64,000 bases of DNA from Coprobacillus sp. CAG:698 (GTDB lineage: Bacteria > Bacillota_I > Bacilli_A > ML615J-28 > CAG-698), in assembly GCA_000431235.1 (NCBI GenBank), contig HF988702.1:37760-101759 (forward strand), read 5' to 3'. Below the pieces are notes generated by a model. That model was not told the DNA's origin and ran no database searches. It saw only the letters and a program-made list of their open reading frames with translations. This document shows, piece after piece, positions 25,745 to 34,944 of this stretch (within the stretch, counting starts at the first letter, position 1; each line of letters begins with the position of its first letter). The position numbers and the translations under genes were made by a program.

Positions 25745-27078
25745 TGTCAAAAACTAATTATAATCAATATAAATATTTCCCTCATACAAATGAGAATATA
25801 GAATTGATGCTTGAAAAAATTGGGGTAAATAATATTGATGAGTTGTTTAATGATATTCCTAAAGAGGTATTAATTGATAGTCTTGACTTAGATAATTCAT
25901 TATCAGAAATAGAATTACAAAAGAAAGTTAATAAAATAGCGTCTAAAAATAAGTTATTTGAGATATATCGTGGTGGTGGTAGTTATGATGTTTACACACC
26001 AAGTATTATTGATTATATAACTTCTAGACAAGAATTCTTAACTTCATATACTCCATATCAAGCAGAAATTAGTCAAGGTACATTACAATACATATTCGAA
26101 TATCAAAGTATGATTTGTGAACTCACTGGTATGGATTGTGCTAATGCATCAATGTATGATGGAGCATCAAGTTGTGCTGAAGCCATTCTTATGGCTTGTA
26201 GCCAAACAAGAAGAAAAAAAGCTTTAGTATCGAAAACTATTAATAAAAATTATTTAGAAGTAATTGAAACATACTTGAAATTTAAAGGTATTGAACTTGA
26301 ATATGTAAACGAAAAAGATTTAGTAATTGACAATGATGATTTAGAAAAGAAAATCACTAGTGATGTTGCGTGTTTGATTTGTCAATATCCTAATTACTAC
26401 GGATACTTAGAAAATGTAAAACATATTGATAAATTAAAACAAAATAAATCTTTATTTATTGTTTGTAGTGATATATCAACATTATCATTGATAAATACTC
26501 CAAGAGAATTAGGTGCCGATATTGCCTGCGGTGATTGTCAAACATTAGGTGTGCCTCTAGCAAATGGTGGACCTTATATAGGTTATCTTGCATGTATAGA
26601 ATCATTAGTTAGAAAAATGCCAGGCCGTATTGTAGGAATGACTACCGATAAAGATGGTAAAAGAGGTTATGTACTAACTTTACAAGCTCGAGAACAACAC
26701 ATAAGAAGAGAAAAAGCAACTTCAAACATTTGTTCTAATCAAAGTTTGATGGCATTGCATGTAACTATCTATGCGTATTTATTAGGTAAAAAAGGACTAG
26801 TTTCAACTCAAAAATTATGCTATCGAAATAGTCATATGCTAATGGATAAATTAATTAGTACGAATAAATTTATGAAAGTTACTGAAAAACCATTTATTAA
26901 AGAATTTGTATTAAAAACGAATTTAGATATTGATAAATTAAATGAATATTTAGAAAATAAAGGTTATTTAGGAGGCATAAATTTAGGTAAAGGTTTATGT
27001 ATGTTTTGTGCAACAGAAACAAAATTAGAAGAAGAAATAAATGAATTTGTAAAGATTGTAGGTGACTATAATGAGTGA
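25744..27078 (+). CDS. gcvPA: Glycine dehydrogenase (decarboxylating) subunit 1
   Basis: 444 residues. YFPHTNENIELMLEKIGV and YTPYQAEISQGTLQYIFEYQSMICELTGMDCANASMYDGA are hallmarks of the N-terminal half of P protein (split for reading). RREKATSNICSNQSLMAL is near the end. The two-subunit GcvPA/GcvPB form is typical of Firmicutes. It forms a heterotetramer with GcvPB and decarboxylates glycine. Start codon overlaps the gcvH stop. Confidence 0.95.
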   Translation: MSKTNYNQYKYFPHTNENIELMLEKIGVNNIDELFNDIPKEVLIDSLDLDNSLSEIELQKKVNKIASKNKLFEIYRGGGSYDVYTPSIIDYITSRQEFLTSYTPYQAEISQGTLQYIFEYQSMICELTGMDCANASMYDGASSCAEAILMACSQTRRKKALVSKTINKNYLEVIETYLKFKGIELEYVNEKDLVIDNDDLEKKITSDVACLICQYPNYYGYLENVKHIDKLKQNKSLFIVCSDISTLSLINTPRELGADIACGDCQTLGVPLANGGPYIGYLACIESLVRKMPGRIVGMTTDKDGKRGYVLTLQAREQHIRREKATSNICSNQSLMALHVTIYAYLLGKKGLVSTQKLCYRNSHMLMDKLISTNKFMKVTEKPFIKEFVLKTNLDIDKLNEYLENKGYLGGINLGKGLCMFCATETKLEEEINEFVKIVGDYNE

Positions 27079-28516
27079 TTTGTCTCTTGATAACTTATTA
27101 ATATTTGAAAAAAGTGTTCCTGGACGTGTTGGTTATTCTTTGCCTACAGAAAATATTGACATTGATTTAGATGACAAGTATTTGCGTAAAGCAAGTCTTG
27201 ATATGCCCGAGTTATCTGAACTTGATGTTGTAAGACACTATACTAATCTTTCACTAAAAAATTTTGGTGTTGATCAAGGATTTTATCCATTAGGAAGTTG
27301 TACAATGAAATACAATCCTAAAATAAACGAAAAAATTGCTAGTGACTATCGATTTCAAAATATTCATCCTTTGCAAAACGATGAAAGTAAACAAGGTAGT
27401 TTAGAAATTGCCTATGAAGTTTGTAAAGATTTATCAAAAATTACTGGTATGGATGATTTTACATTATCTCCTTGTGCTGGAGCTCATGGAGAGCTTACGG
27501 GTCTAATGATAATCAAAAACTATTTTCTTGTTAAGGGTGATTTAAAGCGAACTAAAATAATTGTTCCTGAAAGTGCTCATGGCACTAACCCTGCTAGTAG
27601 TAGTATGTGTGGCTTTGAAGTTGTAAAAGTTAACTGTTTAGAAGATGGTTGTGTTGATATTGATGAACTTGAAAAATTAGCAACAGATGAAATTGCCGGA
27701 ATTATGCTTACTAATCCCAATACCTTAGGTATTTTTGAAAAAGATATTTTAAAAATATCGAATATAATTCATAATGTTGGTGGATTACTTTATTATGATG
27801 GTGCTAATTTAAATGGTATTCTTGGCTTAGCACGCCCAGGAGATATGGGTTTTGACGTCTGTCACATAAATATCCATAAAACATTTTCTACTCCTCATGG
27901 AGGTGGAGGTCCTGGAAGTGGTGCTGTAGGTGTAAAACATTTCTTACAAAGCTATTTACCTGTTCCATTTATTGTTAAGGAAAATGGAAAATACATTCTT
28001 ACAAAACCAAAACATACAATTGGCAGAGTAAGCACATTTATGGGCAATTTCTCTGTGATTATTAAAGCTTATGGTTATTTAAAATCACTTGGTAATGAAG
28101 ACATTGCTATGATTGGTAGATTAGCAACTTTAAATGCAAATTATATCAAGGAAAGTCTCAAGGATTACTATTTACTTCCTATAAATAAACATTGTAAACA
28201 TGAGGTTGTATTTGATGGTTTAATTGATAAAAAAGCAACAACTCTAGATGTTGCCAAGAGATTATTAGATTATGGATTCCATCCATTTACTATTTATTTC
28301 CCATTATTATTCCATGAATCATTGATGATTGAACCTACAGAGACAGAATCAAAAGAAACAATTGATAAGTTTATAGATGCTATGATTAAAATAGCTAAAG
28401 AAGATGCTGATCTAATCAAATCTAGCCCACATAATACTATAATTAATAGATTAGATGATGTAAAAGCAGTTCGTATGCCTATTTTAAAATATAAGGATAT
28501 TCATAAATATGAATAA
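27071..28516 (+). CDS. gcvPB: Glycine dehydrogenase (decarboxylating) subunit 2
   Basis: About 481 residues from ATG 27071, with AGGTGA upstream (GTG 27062 in frame but less likely). FYPLGSCTMKYNPK, SPCAGAHGELTGLM and the PLP-lysine segment NIHKTFSTPHGGGGPGSG identify the PLP-binding catalytic half of P protein. It overlaps gcvPA upstream and lpd downstream by 8 nt each. Together with GcvPA it releases CO2 from glycine and loads the aminomethyl group on GcvH. Confidence 0.96.
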   Translation: MSDLSLDNLLIFEKSVPGRVGYSLPTENIDIDLDDKYLRKASLDMPELSELDVVRHYTNLSLKNFGVDQGFYPLGSCTMKYNPKINEKIASDYRFQNIHPLQNDESKQGSLEIAYEVCKDLSKITGMDDFTLSPCAGAHGELTGLMIIKNYFLVKGDLKRTKIIVPESAHGTNPASSSMCGFEVVKVNCLEDGCVDIDELEKLATDEIAGIMLTNPNTLGIFEKDILKISNIIHNVGGLLYYDGANLNGILGLARPGDMGFDVCHINIHKTFSTPHGGGGPGSGAVGVKHFLQSYLPVPFIVKENGKYILTKPKHTIGRVSTFMGNFSVIIKAYGYLKSLGNEDIAMIGRLATLNANYIKESLKDYYLLPINKHCKHEVVFDGLIDKKATTLDVAKRLLDYGFHPFTIYFPLLFHESLMIEPTETESKETIDKFIDAMIKIAKEDADLIKSSPHNTIINRLDDVKAVRMPILKYKDIHKYE

Positions 28517-29834
28517 ACATTATGATTTGATTATCATAGGTGCTGGACCTGGTGGCTACGAAACAGCCTTATATGCTAAAGAAAATGGTTTATCAGTTGC
28601 CCTAATCGAAGAAAATAAATTAGGTGGAACATGCTTAAACTGTGGCTGTATTCCCACAAAAACTTATTATACTGCTGCTAAGTATATTCATGATATAAAA
28701 AAAATGGCCTCATTTGGTTTTGAAACAAATTATTCTTTTGCTTTTGATAAAATAAAAGAAAAAAAGGAAAATGTTGTTTTAGAATTAGGTAAAGGTATAG
28801 AATACTTAATCAATAATTCTAAAGTTGATTTATATAATGGTAAAGGTATTATTACTGATAAATTAGACGGAATTATTAAAATTAAAGTAAATGATGATAT
28901 TTTATTTTGTGATCATTGTATTATAGCCACTGGATCAGAACCAGTTAAAGGTATAATTCCTAATGGAGATTTGGCAATAACTTCTGAAGATTTGTTAAGT
29001 CTTAACAAACTACCTAAATCATTAACGATTATAGGTGGTGGAGTTATTGGAATTGAAATGGCAACTATCTTTGCAAGCTTAGGAACAAAAGTAGAAGTCA
29101 TAGAAATGATGGACAATATTTTACCAATGCTAGATAGTGATATAGCAAAGAGAATACAACTCTCACTTTCTAAAATTGGCATTAAATTTCACGTTAAATC
29201 GATTGTAAATAGAATTATAGATAAAAACTCAGTCGAAGTGATTGAAAAGGGAAATCCTCAAATAATCACTTCGGAATATATCCTTCTTTCTGTTGGTAGG
29301 AAGGCTAGAGTTGATGTCTTTGAAAATTTGAATATTGAAACCAACAAAAAAGGCTTTAAAATAAATGACTATTTCGAAACTTCAGTTTCTAATATTTATG
29401 CTATTGGTGATTGTAATGGAAAGAACATGCTTGCCCACTATGCAACATATTCTGGATATAAAGTAGTTAACAAGATTTTAAATAAAAATGATAATATTAA
29501 CTTATCTCTAACTCCTTCAGCTGTTTTTACCTTTCCAGAGATCGCTTCAATTGGTTTAACGGAAAAACAAGCTAAAGAAAATAATATTGTGTATACAGTA
29601 AAAAAACTATCTTTTAGACAAAATGGTAAAGCTTTATCTATGGATGAAAAAGATGGTTTCCTTAAAGCCATTATTTCTGATGATGAAATTATAGGAATGT
29701 GCATATGTGGCCCAGCGTCAGCAGATTTAATACATGAAATAGGTATATTATTAAATGAGCATATTAAGATTTCTAGATTTAAAGATTATGTATTTGCTCA
29801 TCCAACATTAAGTGAAATATTAAAATTAATTTAA
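28509..29834 (+). CDS. lpd: Dihydrolipoyl dehydrogenase (L protein)
   Basis: 441 residues. FAD-binding GAGPGGYETALYA, redox-active disulfide in GGTCLNCGCIPTK (C-x4-C), NAD-binding IIGGGVIGIEMATIF, second FAD motif NIYAIGDCNG, and the catalytic His-Glu region FAHPTLSE at the end. There is no fused lipoyl domain. It re-oxidises dihydrolipoyl-GcvH with NAD+. As the last gene of lplA-gcvTHPAPB-lpd it completes the glycine cleavage system in one operon; no PDH genes are visible, so this copy is probably dedicated to glycine cleavage. Confidence 0.95.
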   Translation: MNKHYDLIIIGAGPGGYETALYAKENGLSVALIEENKLGGTCLNCGCIPTKTYYTAAKYIHDIKKMASFGFETNYSFAFDKIKEKKENVVLELGKGIEYLINNSKVDLYNGKGIITDKLDGIIKIKVNDDILFCDHCIIATGSEPVKGIIPNGDLAITSEDLLSLNKLPKSLTIIGGGVIGIEMATIFASLGTKVEVIEMMDNILPMLDSDIAKRIQLSLSKIGIKFHVKSIVNRIIDKNSVEVIEKGNPQIITSEYILLSVGRKARVDVFENLNIETNKKGFKINDYFETSVSNIYAIGDCNGKNMLAHYATYSGYKVVNKILNKNDNINLSLTPSAVFTFPEIASIGLTEKQAKENNIVYTVKKLSFRQNGKALSMDEKDGFLKAIISDDEIIGMCICGPASADLIHEIGILLNEHIKISRFKDYVFAHPTLSEILKLI

Positions 29835-29849
29835 TAATAATTAATTAAA

Positions 29850-29886
29850 AAAACCTCTATGTGCTATTAATATAGAGGTTTTTATA
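29850..29886 (+). terminator. Terminator of the glycine cleavage operon
   Basis: AACCTCTAT / ATAGAGGTT stem with an 11-nt loop followed by TTTTAT. Confidence 0.85.
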
Positions 29887-29935
29887 AGTTTTTACTGTTT
29901 TAAATAACCTTATTTCATTCTTTTTATTTTTTTAC

Positions 29936-29964
29936 TTCCAAAATCGTAAAAAATATGGTAAAAT
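29936..29964 (+). promoter_or_regulatory. rsmE operon promoter (extended -10)
   Basis: TTCCAA, 17-nt spacer, TATGG-TAAAAT; same extended -10 as before trmR. Leader of about 23 nt ends in AAAAGGGT. Confidence 0.6.
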
Positions 29965-29987
29965 AGATAAAAGAAAAGGGTATATAT

Positions 29988-30749
29988 ATGCAAAGATATT
30001 TTATTGACAACAAATATATAAATACAGAAAATAAAACAGCTTTTATTGAAGGTAAGGATTATCATCATATAAGAGATGTTATGAGAATGAAAATAGGAGA
30101 TAATATCATTCTCCAAACAAATGATTCAAAAGAATATTTATGTGAGATAATAGATCTTTCTAAAGTTGTTAATTTAACAATCATCGAAGAAAAAGACAAT
30201 CTAAATGAACTTAACTGCCATGTAACAATTGCTCAGGGACTTGTTAGACGTGAAAAGACTGAAGAAGTAGTGCGCAGGATTGTAGAACTTGGTGCTAGCA
30301 GGTATGTTAATGTTAAACTAGAAAGATGTAATGTCCAATTAAAATCTAAAGATGACTATAAAACATCCCGTTTAGAAACAATTGTGAAAGAAGCCAGTGA
30401 GCAATCTGAAAGAGGTAAACTTTTAGAACTTGATGGTTATATATCATTTAAAGAGTTCCTAAATTATTCAAAAAAATATGATTTCAAATTTGTTGCTTAT
30501 GAAAACGAGGGACGTACTAATTCTCATAATATAAATGAATATTTATGTAATTTCCCTCAAAAAAATATTTTGTTTTTAGTTGGACCTGAAGGTGGTTTTT
30601 CTCCAAATGAAATAGAAATGCTAGAAGCAAATGGATTTATATGCATTGGCTTAGGTAAAAGAATATTACGTACAGAAACTGCTCCTTTAATGATAATGAG
30701 TATCGTTTCCGCATATGTTGATTATAAGGGTGAAAAAAATGAAGATTAA
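29988..30749 (+). CDS. rsmE: 16S rRNA m3U1498 methyltransferase RsmE
   Basis: 253 residues. N-terminal PUA-like domain with HHIRDVMRMKIGD; C-terminal SPOUT knot with LFLVGPEGGFSPNEIEML and LGKRILRTETAPL, which are the family signature. It methylates N3 of U1498 in 16S rRNA. It overlaps mtaB by 11 nt, the classical Firmicute rsmE-mtaB (yqeU-yqeV) pair, though here detached from dnaJ. Confidence 0.95.
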   Translation: MQRYFIDNKYINTENKTAFIEGKDYHHIRDVMRMKIGDNIILQTNDSKEYLCEIIDLSKVVNLTIIEEKDNLNELNCHVTIAQGLVRREKTEEVVRRIVELGASRYVNVKLERCNVQLKSKDDYKTSRLETIVKEASEQSERGKLLELDGYISFKEFLNYSKKYDFKFVAYENEGRTNSHNINEYLCNFPQKNILFLVGPEGGFSPNEIEMLEANGFICIGLGKRILRTETAPLMIMSIVSAYVDYKGEKNED

Positions 30750-32067
30750 TTATGTATCACTAGGATGTAAAGTAAACACTTATGAAACTGTTGGCGTTGT
30801 TAATATGTTTGTTAAGAACGGGTTTGAAGTTGTTTCTCTAGATGAAGAAAGTGATGTTACAATTATAAATACTTGTACGGTTACCCAAACAAGTGACTCG
30901 AAAAGTCGTAAAACTATTAGGCAAATTGCCCGTCAAAATCCTAACTCAATAATTTGTGTTATGGGCTGCTATGCCCAATTAAATAGTGAGGAAGCTTCGA
31001 AAATTGATGGTGTTAGTATTGTTGTTGGCAGTTCTAATAGAAAATTGATTTATGAACTTGTAATGGAAAAAATTAATGGTTATACAAGTGGAACAATCAA
31101 TAAATGTGAAGACTACAATGAAATAACTGAATATGAAGATTTAACTTTGGATCATTATGATACTAAAACAAGAGGTTTTGTGAAAATACAAGATGGTTGC
31201 GAGAACTTTTGCAGTTATTGCACAATTCCATATTCACGCGGTAAATTTAGAAGTAGACCTAAAGATAGTGTAATAAAAGAAATAAACCATTTGACTGAAT
31301 TAGGTATGAAAGAAATTGTTCTAACAGGAATTAATACAGGTGCATATGGGATGGACTTTGATGACTATAACTTCCCAAATTTATTGCAAGATATCATCAA
31401 AGACGTCAAAAATGTTGGCAGAATTAGAATTTCTTCTATTGAAGTCACTGAAGTTACTGATGAATTAATCGCAGTTATGAAAGATAATCCTCAACATTTT
31501 TGTAATCACCTTCATATACCATTACAAGGTGGAAGCGATGAAATACTAAAAAAAATGAATCGTAAATATGATACAAAATATTACGAAGAAAAAATAAGAT
31601 ATGTAAAAGAACTTTTACCTGGCGTTAATATAACTGCCGATTTATTAGTTGGTTTTAATGGCGAAACAGATGAACTCTTTAGAAAAGCATATGAATTTGT
31701 AAATAAAGTTGAATTTGGGGAAACACATATCTTTCCATATTCACCAAGAAGTAAAACTAAAGCTTATCAAGATAGTAAATTAATTCATTTTGCTGACAGA
31801 GTTGACGGAATAACTATGAAGAAAAGAGTAAAAGAACTTTTAGATTTAAACAAAATTAATGCACTAAAATATCGAAACAAATTTTTAGGACAAACAGTTG
31901 ATATAATTGTTGAGGAGATAATTGATGGAAAGTGTGTTGGTCATTCATCAAACTATTTGTTAGTTTCGTTCCCATCAATTAATAATAAACCTAATGATTT
32001 AGTTAAAGTAAAGATTACCAAAATAGGTTATCCAATGTGCGAAGGAGTTATAGATGTCATTCAATAA
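30739..32067 (+). CDS. mtaB: tRNA (t6A37) methylthiotransferase MtaB
   Basis: About 442 residues from ATG 30739. N-terminal MTTase cysteines in SLGCKVNTYE, NTCTVTQTSD and VMGCYAQL; radical SAM cluster in CENFCSYCTIPYSRG; C-terminal TRAM domain. The combination with rsmE upstream identifies MtaB (YqeV), which makes ms2t6A37 in tRNA from t6A, rather than MiaB or RimO. It overlaps both neighbours, so translation is coupled. Confidence 0.92.
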   Translation: MKINYVSLGCKVNTYETVGVVNMFVKNGFEVVSLDEESDVTIINTCTVTQTSDSKSRKTIRQIARQNPNSIICVMGCYAQLNSEEASKIDGVSIVVGSSNRKLIYELVMEKINGYTSGTINKCEDYNEITEYEDLTLDHYDTKTRGFVKIQDGCENFCSYCTIPYSRGKFRSRPKDSVIKEINHLTELGMKEIVLTGINTGAYGMDFDDYNFPNLLQDIIKDVKNVGRIRISSIEVTEVTDELIAVMKDNPQHFCNHLHIPLQGGSDEILKKMNRKYDTKYYEEKIRYVKELLPGVNITADLLVGFNGETDELFRKAYEFVNKVEFGETHIFPYSPRSKTKAYQDSKLIHFADRVDGITMKKRVKELLDLNKINALKYRNKFLGQTVDIIVEEIIDGKCVGHSSNYLLVSFPSINNKPNDLVKVKITKIGYPMCEGVIDVIQ

Positions 32068-33379
32068 ATATAATTTTAAAGATTACATAAAACAAGGCTT
32101 AGATGCTATAGGTTTTGAAAATCCAACAGAAATACAAGAGAGAATAATTCCCCTTGTATTAGGCGGAAATAATGTTATTGGTAAAAGTCAAACAGGAACA
32201 GGCAAAACTCACAGTTTTATATTACCAATTCTTCAAAAACTTGACGAAAAATTAGCTGAAGTTCAAGCAACAATAATCGTTCCAACACGAGAACTTGCTA
32301 GTCAAATATATAATGACTTTAATAATATCATAAAATATTCACCTGAAAAAATCGATATTAGAATGTATGTTGGTGGTACAAATCGTCAAAGTGAAATGGA
32401 AAGACTTAAAAAAAGTCAACCACAAATTGTTATTGGAACCATTGGGAAAATTAAAGACTTAGCTAGTGATAACAATTTACTTAAAATTTATACTTCAAAG
32501 ATTGTAGTTATTGATGAAGCAGATATGGCTTTAGATTTAAATGAATTAGAAGATTTAGATTATGTCTTTTCATTATTTAAAGATGCACAGTATTTATCTT
32601 TTTCAGCAACGCTAAATAAAGAACTAGTTAATTTCATCAACAAATATATTTCTGTTAATGAATTTGTTGATTTAGTTGGTACAAATGTTGTAAAGGAGTC
32701 TATTGAGCATGTTTTTATACCAACTAAAAATAAGGACAAGGATGAAGTTTTATTAGAATTGCTAGAAATAATAAAGCCATATTTAGTTCTTATCTTTGCT
32801 AATACAGTTGAAAAAGTAGATGAAATTGCTAATATGCTTTCAGAAAAAGGATATAAAGTTGGCAAAATAACAGGTAACTTAGAGCCAAGAGAACGAAGAC
32901 AAGTTATTAAGAGGATAAAAGATGGTATATATCAATACGTAGTTTGCTCTGATATTGCCAGTCGTGGAATGGATATTACTGGTGTAAGTCATATCATAAA
33001 TTATGAACTTCCTAAGGATTATGAATATTACATTCACAGAATTGGTCGTACAGCAAGGTTTGAAAGTACTGGAATGGCTATTTCTTTCTATGATTACGAG
33101 GATGCTAGTTATTTAAATAAACTTTCTAATAAAAATATTACTTATAAGTTTATGATGATAAAAGATGGCGAACTTGTTATTACACAAAATCGTAATGCTA
33201 GTTTCAAGCAAATGAAAACTAGTGATATTGCTATACACAAAAAATATCCACTTGGTAAAAAAGTTAAACCTGGATATCGTAAAAAAAGAAATGAAGCCAT
33301 AAAAAAAGAAATAAGCAAAATAAAACGAAAAAAAATTGATAGTATGTATAAAAGATTATCAAATAAAAATGATTTATAA
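32054..33379 (+). CDS. cshB: DEAD-box RNA helicase (CshB-like)
   Basis: 441 residues. Q-motif FENPTEIQERIIP, Walker A SQTGTGKTHSF, motif II VIDEADMAL, motif III SATLN and motif VI HRIGRTARF. The C-terminal tail is very Lys/Arg-rich, consistent with RNA binding. In B. subtilis cshB (yqfR) sits next to nfo (yqfS), as here. Likely role is ribosome assembly and cold adaptation. Start overlaps the mtaB stop by 14 nt. Confidence 0.88.
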   Translation: MSFNKYNFKDYIKQGLDAIGFENPTEIQERIIPLVLGGNNVIGKSQTGTGKTHSFILPILQKLDEKLAEVQATIIVPTRELASQIYNDFNNIIKYSPEKIDIRMYVGGTNRQSEMERLKKSQPQIVIGTIGKIKDLASDNNLLKIYTSKIVVIDEADMALDLNELEDLDYVFSLFKDAQYLSFSATLNKELVNFINKYISVNEFVDLVGTNVVKESIEHVFIPTKNKDKDEVLLELLEIIKPYLVLIFANTVEKVDEIANMLSEKGYKVGKITGNLEPRERRQVIKRIKDGIYQYVVCSDIASRGMDITGVSHIINYELPKDYEYYIHRIGRTARFESTGMAISFYDYEDASYLNKLSNKNITYKFMMIKDGELVITQNRNASFKQMKTSDIAIHKKYPLGKKVKPGYRKKRNEAIKKEISKIKRKKIDSMYKRLSNKNDL

Positions 33380-33396
33380 AAAAAGGAGAGAAAAAA

Positions 33397-34326
33397 GTGG
33401 CAAGAATTAATGAAAAGATTTTGTTAGGATGTCATGTTTCAAATAGTGGTAGTGAAATGCTTTTAGGAAGCGTTAAAGAAGCTCTAAAATATAAAGCTAA
33501 TTGTTTTATGGTTTACTTGGGTCCACCACAAAATACTAATCGTAAAGAAGCAAGTTTACTTCACATTGAAGAAATGAAAGAAGAACTTGAAAAAAATAAT
33601 ATTAATATTGAGAATGTAATAATTCATGCTCCATATATTTTAAATTTAGCTCAAAGTAATGAAGATAAAAGAAGTTTTGCAATAAGATTCCTTTCAAGCG
33701 AAATGAAAACAATGGCTGCAGTTGGTGCTAAATATATCGTTGTTCACCCTGGAGCGCATATGCATCTAGGTGAAGAAGTTGGACTTGAATTGATTGCTGA
33801 TTCTTTAAGACAAGTTTTAGAGAACACTAACTTTGATAACACATATATAGCCTTAGAAACAATGAGTGGTAAAGGAACTGAATGTGGGAAAAACTTTGAG
33901 GAAATTCACAAAATTATTGAATTATTAGGCAATAACAATAGAATAGTTTGTTGTTTGGATACATGTCACATCAATGATGCAGGTTATGATATTGTAAAAA
34001 ATTATGAAGATGTAATCGAAAAATTTGATCAAATTATTGGATTAGATCGTTTGAAAATTATTCACTTAAATGACTCAAAAAATCCATGTGGGAGCCATAA
34101 GGATCGCCATGAAAACATTGGCCTTGGATGTATAGGTTTTAAAACCTTAATGAAATTTGTAACTGATGAAAGATTTATAAATATTCCTAAAATTCTTGAA
34201 ACTCCTTATGTTAAGGCAGATGGTGAAGAATATCCTCCATACATGCATGAAATAGAAATGATTAGAAATAAAAAGTTCGATAAAGAACTTATTAATAACA
34301 TTGTATCTTATTATAAAAATAATTAG
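33397..34326 (+). CDS. nfo: Endonuclease IV (AP endonuclease)
   Basis: 309 residues from GTG 33397 with AAAAGGAGAG upstream. TIM-barrel family signature motifs are visible: LLGCHVSNSG, IIHAPYILNLA, IVVHPGAHM, CLDTCHINDAGYD, IHLNDSKNPCGSHKDRHENIG and ILETPY, including the His/Glu/Asp zinc ligands. It nicks DNA 5' of abasic sites in base excision repair. Last gene of the rsmE-mtaB-cshB-nfo operon. Confidence 0.95.
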   Translation: MARINEKILLGCHVSNSGSEMLLGSVKEALKYKANCFMVYLGPPQNTNRKEASLLHIEEMKEELEKNNINIENVIIHAPYILNLAQSNEDKRSFAIRFLSSEMKTMAAVGAKYIVVHPGAHMHLGEEVGLELIADSLRQVLENTNFDNTYIALETMSGKGTECGKNFEEIHKIIELLGNNNRIVCCLDTCHINDAGYDIVKNYEDVIEKFDQIIGLDRLKIIHLNDSKNPCGSHKDRHENIGLGCIGFKTLMKFVTDERFINIPKILETPYVKADGEEYPPYMHEIEMIRNKKFDKELINNIVSYYKNN

Positions 34327-34350
34327 TCATGCAATTTGTATGACTTTTTA
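34325..34350 (+). terminator. Terminator after nfo
   Basis: AGTCAT / ATGACT stem with a 9-nt loop followed by TTTTT, starting at the nfo stop codon. Confidence 0.65.
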
Positions 34351-34364
34351 GATATTTTATAAAT

Positions 34365-34400
34365 TTTACCAATAAAAATTTAAGTTAATTTGTTTATTAA
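34365..34400 (+). promoter_or_regulatory. Putative ECF-sigma-dependent promoter of the sigma gene
   Basis: TTTACCAATAAAAA (34365-34378), 10 nt, then TTTGTTTATTAA (34389-34400). Exactly the same two boxes with the same 10-nt gap precede the lipoprotein gene at 35930. No sigma-A-type promoter is evident here. The natural reading is an autoregulated ECF promoter (-35-like and -10-like boxes). Confidence 0.65.
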
Positions 34401-34413
34401 TAAAGGATGAGAT

Positions 34414-34944
34414 ATGAATAAAATAGATACAGAACAAATGAACAATATAATTAGACAGCTAAAAAGTGGTAACATGGATCTCTTTGATGATTTTTATGAA
34501 CTAACTAAGAAACAAGTATATGTAGCTATCATAAATATTATTAAGAATAAAACAATATGTGAAGACATTATGCAAGATACATATTTAAAATTCTTAAATA
34601 ACATACATAAATATAAAGATAAAACAAATGTTATTGCTTTTATCGTTACAATAGCTAGAAATCTTGCAATTAACGAATATAATAAAAACAAAAGAGAAGT
34701 ACATTATGACTTATCGTTATACGAAGAGGAAATAGTTTCAAAAACTGAAGAAACACCTTTACTAGACTTAGTTTACGAAACTTTATCAGGAATTGAACTT
34801 GAAGTTTTTATTCTCCATGTTATTGATGATTTAAAACACCGAGAAATTGCTAAAATAATGAAAAAACCACTAGGAACAATTACATGGATTTATAATAAAG
34901 CACTTAAAAAAATGAAAGAAAAGGTTGGTGAAAATAATGAGTAA
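34414..34944 (+). CDS. ECF-type RNA polymerase sigma factor
   Basis: 176 residues. Sigma region 2 is NIIKNKTICEDIMQDTYLKFLNNIHKYKDKTNVIAFIVTIARNLAIN (shown for position; key part EDIMQDTYLKF), with region 4 at EVFILHVIDDLKHREIAKIMKKPLGTITW. Only regions 2 and 4 are present, as in extracytoplasmic-function factors. AAAGGATGAG precedes ATG 34414. It overlaps the downstream membrane protein by 8 nt, the usual sigma/anti-sigma arrangement. The motif in front, repeated before the lipoprotein gene, suggests autoregulation. Confidence 0.88.
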   Translation: MNKIDTEQMNNIIRQLKSGNMDLFDDFYELTKKQVYVAIINIIKNKTICEDIMQDTYLKFLNNIHKYKDKTNVIAFIVTIARNLAINEYNKNKREVHYDLSLYEEEIVSKTEETPLLDLVYETLSGIELEVFILHVIDDLKHREIAKIMKKPLGTITWIYNKALKKMKEKVGENNE

